A stretch of DNA of 21,794 nt. Origin: Salinisphaera sp035690525. Its GTDB lineage: Bacteria; Pseudomonadota; Gammaproteobacteria; Nevskiales; Salinisphaeraceae. The DNA is taken from contig NZ_DASSKM010000071.1 in assembly GCF_035690525.1 (NCBI RefSeq), positions 1-21,794 on the forward strand, in the 5' to 3' direction. Numbering within the stretch: position 1 is the first letter of the stretch; each line of letters opens with the position of its first letter. This document shows, piece after piece, positions 16,233-21,794 of this stretch. Made by a program: the position numbers and the translations under genes. Under the pieces are notes generated by a model, which made no database searches, had not been told where the DNA came from, and was given only the letters and a program-made list of their open reading frames with translations.

Positions 16233-18317
16233 TCAGGTACGCCGATCGATATCTTCGAGAAACTCAGAAACCGGCGCAACACCGCTGATAAAGAGTTCGT
16301 CGCGAGCACGTGTCATCGCGACGTAAAGCAGATGGCGCTCGGTGGCGTAGATTTCTTCCAGCGCGGCGGCGTCGCCGGCCGCGGCCAAACGTGGCTGCGA
16401 TGGAATCACCTCGTCGTCGCAGGCCATGATGGCCAGAGCGCGAAACTCCAGTCCCTTGGCCCGATGCATGGTGCCAAGTGCGACCGCATCACTCGGCACG
16501 GCCAGTGCTTGGTCGAGTATTGCAGGTTTGAGTCCGGCGGCCTCGATAGCCGCACGGCCGCGCTCGATTTCGGCCTCCGAGCGAACGATGACCGCGATCT
16601 CTCCAGTCTGCTCGGTATCCGCGGCGCGATCGCGCAGCCAATTCGCGACGAACGCGGCTTCCTCGGCCGGCTCGTCGAACGACTTCAGCATAGGCGTCGG
16701 CCCTTCGAATAACGAAATGGTGCCGGCGCGGCTCTCGCAGTTACCGTCCACGTCGGCCATCTCCGGATCGAGCAGGCGATCGGCGCTCGCGCGTATCTGC
16801 TGCGAAGTGCGATAGTTGATCTTGAGCGTGGTCGAGCGTCCGCGGATCGCGACGCCCAGCGACGCCCACGAGAACGGAGTCTGGAAGATGCGCTGGCCGA
16901 GATCGCCCGCGAAGAAGAGACTGTTCGAAGCGTCGGGCGCCATTGCGGCCAGAAATCGCAGTTGCGGTATCGAAATGTCCTGGGCTTCGTCCACGACGAT
17001 GTGGTCATAGAGCGGGTGACGGCGTTCTGCCAGTTGTACCGAGAGGCGGGCATAAAGCATTGCCAGGGTCGTCAGTCCGCGCTGGCGCAGCGTCTCGCGT
17101 GCATTTTCGAATACGGCCCATAGCTCTTGTCGCCCGGATTCCGGTAGGCGCGTCTGGCGACCACGGCGTTGGACGCCGCGATAGTCCTCCCAACTTGTCA
17201 GTTGCCAGGCGTCGACTACGTCGCGCCATTCGGTTGCGAGAAAATGATGTGAATACCGATCCGCGCCGCGCGCGTCGGCAGCGCGCGTCAAGGCTTCGCT
17301 TATCGTGTCCGCATCGGCGATCAACGACGGACCGACGTGTTTTTCATAGAGTGCGTGCGCGATCGTGTCGATAGCCGCGACGTCGACGCGCTCGGCAAGC
17401 CGCGGTTGGTGAGCAAGCAAACGACGCAGCTTGGCCCGTAGCGCGTTGGCCAACGTATCGTTGAACGTGGTGAGCAGTATGCGCGCGTCTTCGCTCTGTC
17501 TGGCCAGAAAGACCGCGCGATGTAGGGCGACGACCGTCTTGCCGGTGCCAGCGGAGCCGGAAACTCGTGCTGGGCCGTTAAAGACGCGCTCGACCAGCGT
17601 TTTCTGGGCAGGGTGCAGGAATATCGTCCATTTGTCCCAGGGATAATCCAGTGCAGCCGCCAGCTCGTCGCGGCCGCTAACCGTGCGGAATCGCCGCTGC
17701 GCGTCGGGGTGTTCGAAGGGGTCCGCCGCGGCTTCTGCCGCGACGTCTGGAGGAGTCGGCGTGCCGCCCGTCGCCAATTCGATCAGCGCTTCGGACGCTT
17801 CTGCCGGCAGATGATCGATGAGTTGAAACAGGCCGCCTTCGTCGCGAATCGCACGAACGCCGGCCAGCCAGTCGGTCGGCACACCGTAGGCCAGCAGATC
17901 GTCGTCGGCGACCGCTGAGAATAGCGGTGCTCGCGCCCCCAACTGTTCTTCGGCCTGCACATAGTTGGGCACGACAACGTCTGCAGTCGTCTCGCGCAGT
18001 TCGACGATCTGTGCCGCGCCGGTATTCGGATGCGTCTCGATCCGGCGGCGCTCGGCCCACGCATACGCCTTGTCGTGGTGATCGACGTAACAGAGCAACA
18101 AACTAGAGGCCGTCTTGTGTACGATCAGTCGAATATCGCGGCTGGCGCGCACCGACCAGAAGTGGTCGTCGCGCGACCGGTCGATGCGGTGCAGCTGCAT
18201 GCCCGGATTCGCCGGGTCGAGCTGCATCTCGAAAGCGGTGTCCTTGGCGGCTTTCTGTGCCTGACCGTCCAGCTTGCGCAGGCTCGCGGTGAAGGTGTCG
18301 GCGATGCGGAATTGCAT
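16233..18317 (-). CDS. UvrD/Rep-type helicase with N-terminal RelE/ParE-like domain
   Basis: A 694-residue superfamily 1 helicase. Residues ~1-95 resemble RelE/YafQ-type toxins in layout (FTASLRKLDGQAQKAAK, HRIDRSRDDHFWSVRASRD, IRLIVHKTASSLLLCYVDHH, AYAWAERRRIE). The helicase part has Walker A GSAGTGKT (254-261), Walker B DEAQD (443-447), AGDLGQRIFQTPFSW, LKINYRTSQQIR, GTMHRAKGLEFRAL and YVAMTRARDELF. It is shorter than UvrD itself (about 720 residues), and the accessory 2B region seems reduced. No separate nuclease domain is apparent. The start follows the vapC stop by 9 bases, with GAGAG upstream of the ATG, so it forms an operon with the antitoxin-toxin pair. Function is unknown; a role in phage or plasmid defence is inferred from context. 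Whether the RelE fold keeps RNase activity cannot be judged here. Confidence 0.88.
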   Translation of the reverse strand: MQFRIADTFTASLRKLDGQAQKAAKDTAFEMQLDPANPGMQLHRIDRSRDDHFWSVRASRDIRLIVHKTASSLLLCYVDHHDKAYAWAERRRIETHPNTGAAQIVELRETTADVVVPNYVQAEEQLGARAPLFSAVADDDLLAYGVPTDWLAGVRAIRDEGGLFQLIDHLPAEASEALIELATGGTPTPPDVAAEAAADPFEHPDAQRRFRTVSGRDELAAALDYPWDKWTIFLHPAQKTLVERVFNGPARVSGSAGTGKTVVALHRAVFLARQSEDARILLTTFNDTLANALRAKLRRLLAHQPRLAERVDVAAIDTIAHALYEKHVGPSLIADADTISEALTRAADARGADRYSHHFLATEWRDVVDAWQLTSWEDYRGVQRRGRQTRLPESGRQELWAVFENARETLRQRGLTTLAMLYARLSVQLAERRHPLYDHIVVDEAQDISIPQLRFLAAMAPDASNSLFFAGDLGQRIFQTPFSWASLGVAIRGRSTTLKINYRTSQQIRASADRLLDPEMADVDGNCESRAGTISLFEGPTPMLKSFDEPAEEAAFVANWLRDRAADTEQTGEIAVIVRSEAEIERGRAAIEAAGLKPAILDQALAVPSDAVALGTMHRAKGLEFRALAIMACDDEVIPSQPRLAAAGDAAALEEIYATERHLLYVAMTRARDELFISGVAPVSEFLEDIDRRT

Positions 18318-18326
18318 GTCGAGCTC

Positions 18327-18710
18327 TCAGATCATCGCCGGCATCAGCCGCAATCCGTTTCCAACAAAGGGCTTGAAGTCGTCGGCATTCAACGTCACCA
18401 GTTCTGCGCCCGCGCGGATGGCACTGGACGCGATCAATGCGTCCGTTTTGAATCTGCGGCTGCGTCCGGCGTCGTTATACAGCCGCGCCGCCAATTCCGC
18501 GTCTGCCTCCGAAATCTCTTGAATACCGCCCTGCAGAAAGGCGCGGGCCATTTCTGCCTCGTCACCGTCCAGCGGCCCGACAAGGTACTCATACCAGACA
18601 ACCGCGCATACAGAAGCGGCTTCCCCGTTGACCACCCGCATGACCATCGGCGTTTTCTGGGCCACCCATTGTGGTAACGCGATCAGCGCATTGGTATCGA
18701 GATGAATCAC
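18327..18710 (-). CDS. vapC: PIN-domain ribonuclease toxin (VapC family)
   Basis: Toxin of a type II toxin-antitoxin pair, 127 residues. PIN nucleases of this family cut tRNA or rRNA using Mg2+ held by acidic residues. These are visible here: D5 in MIHLDTNALI, E41 in WYEYLVG, D90 in FKTDALIASSA, and D110 (with N108) in TLNADDFKPF, so the active site looks complete. Translation starts at a GTG overlapping the antitoxin stop as GTGA, a classical coupling arrangement. Only 9 bases separate it from the RelE-UvrD gene downstream, so all three genes are probably transcribed together. The subfamily and RNA target cannot be told from sequence alone. Confidence 0.92.
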   Translation of the reverse strand: MIHLDTNALIALPQWVAQKTPMVMRVVNGEAASVCAVVWYEYLVGPLDGDEAEMARAFLQGGIQEISEADAELAARLYNDAGRSRRFKTDALIASSAIRAGAELVTLNADDFKPFVGNGLRLMPAMI

Positions 18711-18991
18711 TCGCCTTTTACCAATCTGCTCTCGTCGTCAGCGTGACGCCACTCACGCAGGTCTCGAATCCGTCGCTCGGTCTCCTCCGGGCTGCGGGGC
18801 AGTGGCCCCTCGCTGTACCGGACCAATACATCGGCTGGCGTCAATTTTCGCTGCGCCTGCTCCGCAACAGTCCGGATCGAGCGCCGGATAACTTCGGCCT
18901 GCGAAACATGCCAGTCCCGGGCCAACTGCTTGATGCGTTGGTCGGTTTGTTCATCCAGCGCATAGGTTGCACGTATCGACATGCGGCCCAT
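18707..18991 (-). CDS. vapB: Ribbon-helix-helix antitoxin (VapB-like)
   Basis: Antitoxin partner of the PIN toxin. The N-terminal half fits a CopG/Arc-type ribbon-helix-helix: beta-strand RATYALDEQT, helix DQRIKQLARDW, turn HVS, helix QAEVIRRSIRTVAEQA. The C-terminal half is charged (SPEETERRIRDLREW) and is the likely toxin-neutralising tail. Three starts are possible: GTG 19000, ATG 18991 and ATG 18982. I chose 18991 because GGTGG lies 5 bases upstream and because the GTG falls inside the candidate operator; 18982 is almost as likely. The product is 94 residues. It probably represses its own operon through the palindrome at 18995-19010. Confidence 0.85.
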   Translation of the reverse strand: MGRMSIRATYALDEQTDQRIKQLARDWHVSQAEVIRRSIRTVAEQAQRKLTPADVLVRYSEGPLPRSPEETERRIRDLREWRHADDESRLVKGE

Positions 18992-18994
18992 TAC

Positions 18995-19010
18995 TACCAC
19001 CGTTATGGTA
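18995..19010 (-). promoter_or_regulatory. Candidate antitoxin operator
   Basis: TACCA-N6-TGGTA, a perfect 5-bp palindrome at the 5' end of the antitoxin gene, between the likely transcription start and the ATG. Ribbon-helix-helix antitoxins usually bind such sites to repress their operon. CCATAA also occurs twice, 13 bases apart (19003-19008 and 19016-19021). Confidence 0.5.
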
Positions 19011-19022
19011 TTTAATTATGGC

Positions 19023-19031
19023 ATTTTAGCA
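19023..19031 (-). promoter_or_regulatory. Candidate extended -10 promoter of the antitoxin-toxin-helicase operon
   Basis: The minus strand reads TGCTAAAAT, an extended -10 (TGN plus TAAAAT, five of six bases). It lies 22 bases before the end of the Mod remnant and about 30 bases before the antitoxin start. Transcription would begin just ahead of the palindrome at 18995-19010, as expected for autorepression. No clear -35 is visible. Confidence 0.45.
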
Positions 19032-19053
19032 CGTATCGGGGGCGGAGCATCAC

Positions 19054-19383
19054 TCACACGCGAAACACCTTCATCACTTCATCGCCCAGATGATTGATGA
19101 CTTTAACCGCAATCCGCCCCGAACTCGGCTTGTCGAACGCGCGGGAGGTGTCGCTGTAGAGCGTGTCCCAGGCGTCTTCGTTGATTTCGGCCTTGAGCGT
19201 GGTCTTGAGGGATTTGTACGGGTCGGCCGCACCCAGGAAGTAGGCCTGCCGTACGAAAAACGATTCGCTGTTGTAGTCGGTGTCGATGAACCAGCAGGCG
19301 ATGCCCTCGGGGCCGTCGGCGCGGACTTCGCCGGTGTTGGGGTGGAATACGTCGACGCCGTGGATGCGCACTTGCGCATAGTG
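19054..19383 (-). pseudogene. Severed C-terminal part of the type III Mod methyltransferase
   Basis: About 110 codons reading HYAQVRIHGVDVFHPNTG and then conserved Mod C-terminal blocks: GIACWFIDTDYNSESFFVRQ, AYFLGAADPYKSLKTTLKAE, SGRIAVKVINHLGDEVMKVF. This segment is the normal end of large Mod subunits, but it sits in a different frame from the upstream Mod sequence because of the inserted element. It has no good start of its own; a GTG at 19371 is the first in-frame initiation codon. It could only be made as part of Mod if the insert is removed or the ribosome shifts frame. Its stop is 44 bases before position 19010 of the antitoxin operator. Confidence 0.8.
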
Positions 19384-21794
19384 ATTAGTGGCGAGTGGAT
19401 AGTGACCGCATCAAGGCGTTTAGCATCTTGTTGATCTCGACGCAGGCGCTCAACGAGCTCTCGGAATCCTTCTTGCTGAGATATCCCAGCCTCTCGGACA
19501 AGTTCAGGAAGGTTTCCAATTCGGCTAGAGACCCGCGCGCAATCCCAAGCGAGGCCAGAAACTCGCCCGTGGTTCGCCTGGCCTGACCCTCCGCGATGTT
19601 CGCTGGAATCGATGCGCAGGCCCGCCGCATCTGCGATGTAATCCCAAATTTCTCCTCGGACGGAAAGCCGCGCGTAAGTTCGTAAATGCTCAGGGTCAAG
19701 TCCATTGATTTCTGCCAGACCATCAGTTCCCGATAGGAGCTTAAAGATTTCATAAGGCGCAACCCGTCGACCGCCGCTATCCACCAACCACTCTTCACTC
19801 GCCACTGTAATATCCGGCTCGCCGAAGATGACGAACAGGTTGCCGCCGCCGGTGTTCTTGAGATCCGTGGCCATATGCAGATCGGCGTTCATGCGGGCTT
19901 TTAATACCGGCATTCGGCCGAGTTTTTCCAGCTCGGTGGTGTGGGCGGCGTAGTTGAAGGCACAGCAGATGAGCACGTCGAAGTCGGCCTCGGCGGCCTC
20001 GCGCGCGGCGTCCACCAGATCGGCGCGGGAGATGGTACCGAACTCGGGGCCGATGAAGATGGCGGCGCGCCGCTCGTTGTTCGAGGCGCTACCCGTGTCG
20101 TTTTCGCCTTCGGTATAGCGGCCCTCGGCGCAGACCAGATCGCCGGGCCAGGGCGTAAGCGCGGTGAAGACAATGGCCCCGTCCTTGTGGGCCTGCTGCA
20201 CGCCGGCGGTGCGCAGATTATCCAGAATCATGGCGACGAAATCCTGCGGGTCGTTGGCCGCGCTGCCGTCGCGGATGTCTTTCCGGTCGGCGGGGTCGAT
20301 CGGCTCGCCGTTTTCGTCCACGCCCAGCGTGCGGTGCGGCGAGATGGATTCCACCGTGAACGGCCCGGCCACGCGAACCTTCTTTTTATCCTGGTAGGGC
20401 TTGTCGTAGAGATATTCCGAATCCGCCCGGGCGGCGATGGATGCGTCGATTTCCTGCTGGCGGGCGATGCGCTGGTCCCAGAAATCGCTGGCCAGCGACC
20501 GGGCGGGCGCCGGCCAGTCCGCCGGCGGCTCGCGCGGGATTTCCCATTCCTGGATGGCGTCGGGCACCTCGGCGGTGTAGTGCTGTTTGTCCCGATACTC
20601 GGCCAGCCAGCCGTCGGGCAGTTCGACGGTGAGTTGTTCGCGCAGCGGCGCCAGTTTGGCTTCGGCCTGTTCCCAGATCACGTCGATCTCGGCGTTGTTG
20701 GCGATGGATTTCAGCGTGATATGCGGCACGCGCTCGTAGACGAAGCCCTGGCGGATATCGCCGCGAGTGGGCGCGGTCGACGGCGCGGTGCGGGTGACTT
20801 CGGCTTCCTTGGCTTGGCCTTCCGGCGAGTCGGCGAGCAGATAATACGGATAGCGCGCGCCCATGATGCGGGCGCGGGCCAGCGCGAGCGCCACGCGCGA
20901 GGTGTCGATGGTGATCCAGCGGCGGCCCCATTGCTCGGCGACTGTGGCCGTGGTGCCGCTGCCGCAGGTGGGGTCGAGTACGAGGTCGCCGGGGTCGGTA
21001 CTCATGAGCAAACAGCGCTCAACTGCGGATAAGGCTGTTTGTACGACAAAAATCTTGCCACCGCCAAATTGATTTTGACCGAGTGTATCTGTCCAAATGT
21101 CTGCAAGCTCGTAGGCTGGGTAATCATCCAGAAATCGGATATAACCCAAGCTTCCGCTCGATGATGCTTCGACCCTACGAGCCGATAGCAATCTTGAGAA
21201 ACCACTTTCGTTTGTTTTCCAGCGGACAGTATTTGAAGGATGACGTACCTTTCCGTCCAACGCGACCCCAAACCAAGATGCTGCGCCTTCGCCCTTTTCA
21301 CGACCGATACTCTGGCTTGTCAGATTATCTCGGAAGTATATTTTGCTCCCAGAGGGCAGTGATTTTGGATCTGCCATTTCCTCCTTTCTCAAAGGACGAC
21401 GGGACAGATTCGCAAGTTGAACATTTTTGTAACCGCTGCCGCCTTTTTTACCGGGCTGTTTTGCTATCAAATACTTTCTGTACTTAACTCTTTGAGAATC
21501 TTTTGCGTACCAAAGGATGTAATCGAAGGTCGGCCCTAGAAAATCGCCTGTGGAGCCGGACGTTTTAGAGAAGACGATTGTGCTTACACAGTTTTCTGCG
21601 CCGAAAACTTCGTCTAGTAACGAGCGAATTCGATGAACGTTCTCATCGCCAATCTGCACGAAGATGGAGCCGGATTCGGTGAGCAAATCCCGCGCCACGG
21701 TCAGCCGGTCGCGCAGGTAGGTGAGATAGGAATGGATGCCATCGCGCCAGGTGTCGCGGAAGGCCTTGACCTGCTCGGGCTCGCGGGTGATGTG
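19074..21794 (-). CDS. Type III-like site-specific DNA-methyltransferase Mod (N-terminus outside window, 3' end interrupted)
   Basis: Adenine-N6 (beta-class) methyltransferase, the modification and recognition subunit of a type III-like restriction system. The frame is open to the right edge (HITREPEQVKAFRDTWRDG), so the DPPY catalytic motif lies outside the window. Visible parts: the DLLTESGSIFVQIGDENVHR block; an AT-richer target-recognition region (~21000-21600); the SAM-binding motif DPTCGSGTT (20949-20975); LALARARIMGARYPYYLLAD; and the large C-terminal region seen in ~1000-residue Mod proteins (DVLICCAFNYAAHTTELEKL, NLFVIFGEPDI). From 19806 leftward the frame runs through the S23-type insert without a stop for 140 codons. 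It then continues out of frame (low-complexity Ser/Thr/Arg/Pro) to a stop at 19074. The genuine product is therefore altered or truncated. No restriction subunit follows; vapBC does. Confidence 0.85.
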   Translation of the reverse strand, partial: HITREPEQVKAFRDTWRDGIHSYLTYLRDRLTVARDLLTESGSIFVQIGDENVHRIRSLLDEVFGAENCVSTIVFSKTSGSTGDFLGPTFDYILWYAKDSQRVKYRKYLIAKQPGKKGGSGYKNVQLANLSRRPLRKEEMADPKSLPSGSKIYFRDNLTSQSIGREKGEGAASWFGVALDGKVRHPSNTVRWKTNESGFSRLLSARRVEASSSGSLGYIRFLDDYPAYELADIWTDTLGQNQFGGGKIFVVQTALSAVERCLLMSTDPGDLVLDPTCGSGTTATVAEQWGRRWITIDTSRVALALARARIMGARYPYYLLADSPEGQAKEAEVTRTAPSTAPTRGDIRQGFVYERVPHITLKSIANNAEIDVIWEQAEAKLAPLREQLTVELPDGWLAEYRDKQHYTAEVPDAIQEWEIPREPPADWPAPARSLASDFWDQRIARQQEIDASIAARADSEYLYDKPYQDKKKVRVAGPFTVESISPHRTLGVDENGEPIDPADRKDIRDGSAANDPQDFVAMILDNLRTAGVQQAHKDGAIVFTALTPWPGDLVCAEGRYTEGENDTGSASNNERRAAIFIGPEFGTISRADLVDAAREAAEADFDVLICCAFNYAAHTTELEKLGRMPVLKARMNADLHMATDLKNTGGGNLFVIFGEPDITVASEEWLVDSGGRRVAPYEIFKLLSGTDGLAEINGLDPEHLRTYARLSVRGEIWDYIADAAGLRIDSSEHRGGSGQANHGRVSGLAWDCARVSSRIGNLPELVREAGISQQEGFRELVERLRRDQQDAKRLDAVTIHSPLITMRKCASTASTYSTPTPAKSAPTAPRASPAGSSTPTTTANRFSYGRPTSWVRPTRTNPSRPRSRPKSTKTPGTRSTATPPARSTSRVRGGLRLKSSIIWAMK
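19385..19753 (-). CDS. Four-helix-bundle protein, S23/IVP (23S rRNA intervening-sequence) family
   Basis: A 122-residue protein with the hallmark pattern of this family: SSYRELMVWQKSMDLTLSIY, FPSEEKFGITSQMRRACASI, then PANIAEGQARRTTGEF and IARGSLAELETFLNLSERLG. The family was first found encoded in intervening sequences within 23S rRNA genes of bacteria such as Leptospira and Salmonella; it forms pentameric four-helix bundles and is related to the Avd protein of diversity-generating retroelements. Its molecular role is unknown. I chose the ATG at 19753 because family members begin with M-K-x-(Y/F)-x-(E/D)-L-x-VWQK; a GTG at 19798 inside the left inverted repeat is the alternative. No strong ribosome-binding site is present, so translation may depend on the Mod message. 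The TAA stop spans the right repeat end. Confidence 0.9.
   Translation of the reverse strand: MKSLSSYRELMVWQKSMDLTLSIYELTRGFPSEEKFGITSQMRRACASIPANIAEGQARRTTGEFLASLGIARGSLAELETFLNLSERLGYLSKKDSESSLSACVEINKMLNALMRSLSTRH
19387..19397 (-). repeat. Right terminal inverted repeat of the insert
   Basis: The plus strand reads AGTGGCGAGTG, the exact reverse complement of 19796-19806. Similarity continues inward imperfectly (GATAGTG against AAGAGTG), giving about 18 bp in total. Confidence 0.85.
19796..19806 (-). repeat. Left terminal inverted repeat of the insert
   Basis: The plus strand reads CACTCGCCACT, the exact reverse complement of 19387-19397. On the coding strand it directly follows the Mod codons for GEPDIT. 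In RNA the two copies could pair into a stem enclosing the whole insert. Confidence 0.85.

Larger units (their letters stand above)
19385..19806 (-). mobile_element. S23/IVP-type insert within the Mod gene
   Basis: About 422 bp bounded by inverted repeats and containing only the four-helix-bundle gene, in the same orientation as Mod. Immediately outside, Mod coding resumes on both sides: GEPDIT upstream and HYAQVRIHGVDVF downstream. Deleting exactly 19385-19806 yields GAT ATT ACT CAC TAT and restores a single Mod frame (length 422 is 2 mod 3, as required). I could not define a clean target-site duplication, so the ends may differ by a few bases. No transposase is encoded, so how it moved is unknown. 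Confidence 0.75.

Noticed and set aside
19385..19806. Diversity-generating retroelement, because the S23 family resembles Avd
   Set aside because: No reverse transcriptase, template repeat or variable repeat is present, and the flanking repeats are short and inverted.
19796..19820. Target-site duplication at the insert ends
   Set aside because: The flanks (ATTAC on one side, AATCAC on the other) are similar but not identical, and too short to claim.
19074..21794. Phase-variable Mod through simple-sequence repeats
   Set aside because: No tandem tetra- or pentanucleotide repeat or long homopolymer is visible in the in-window part of mod.
1..21794. CRISPR array, tRNA or rRNA genes
   Set aside because: Reading both strands showed no regularly spaced direct repeats and no recognisable tRNA or rRNA sequence.

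Overview
The window is GC-rich DNA with tightly packed genes. The order rpmB-rpmG, radC, coaBC, dut, argB is typical of Gammaproteobacteria, so I read it as a chromosomal segment of a high-GC gammaproteobacterium; a halophile such as Salinisphaera is possible but not shown.

Left part (1-5486), housekeeping. On the minus strand, read right to left: radC, then the ribosomal pair rpmB-rpmG (overlapping as TAATG and closed by a clear intrinsic terminator), then a two-gene ABC exporter (ATPase and ABC-2 permease, the latter cut by the window edge). Divergent from radC is a plus-strand cluster coaBC-dut-argB (coenzyme A synthesis, dUTP hydrolysis, arginine synthesis). CoaBC lacks the expected catalytic cysteine of its decarboxylase half.

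Middle and right part (5750-21794), genome defence and DNA processing. After a 263-base, less GC-rich gap comes a plus-strand SWIM-SNF2 helicase. Convergent to it is a complete type I Wadjet operon, jetABCD (16103 down to 9338), an SMC-family anti-plasmid system. Upstream of it on the same strand is a three-gene unit: a ribbon-helix-helix antitoxin, a VapC PIN toxin, and a UvrD-type helicase with a RelE/ParE-like N-terminal domain. Upstream of that is a large type III-like adenine methyltransferase (Mod) running off the right edge.

The Mod gene is interrupted near its 3' end by a compact element of about 422 bp. It carries a four-helix-bundle protein gene of the 23S rRNA intervening-sequence (S23/IVP) family and is bounded by perfect 11-bp inverted repeats. 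Removing 19385-19806 brings the Mod reading frame back into register with its conserved C-terminus. This is the strongest unusual signal in the window, together with the RelE-UvrD/VapBC operon. No gene-free stretch exceeds 300 bases. I saw no tRNA, rRNA, CRISPR array or classical transposase.
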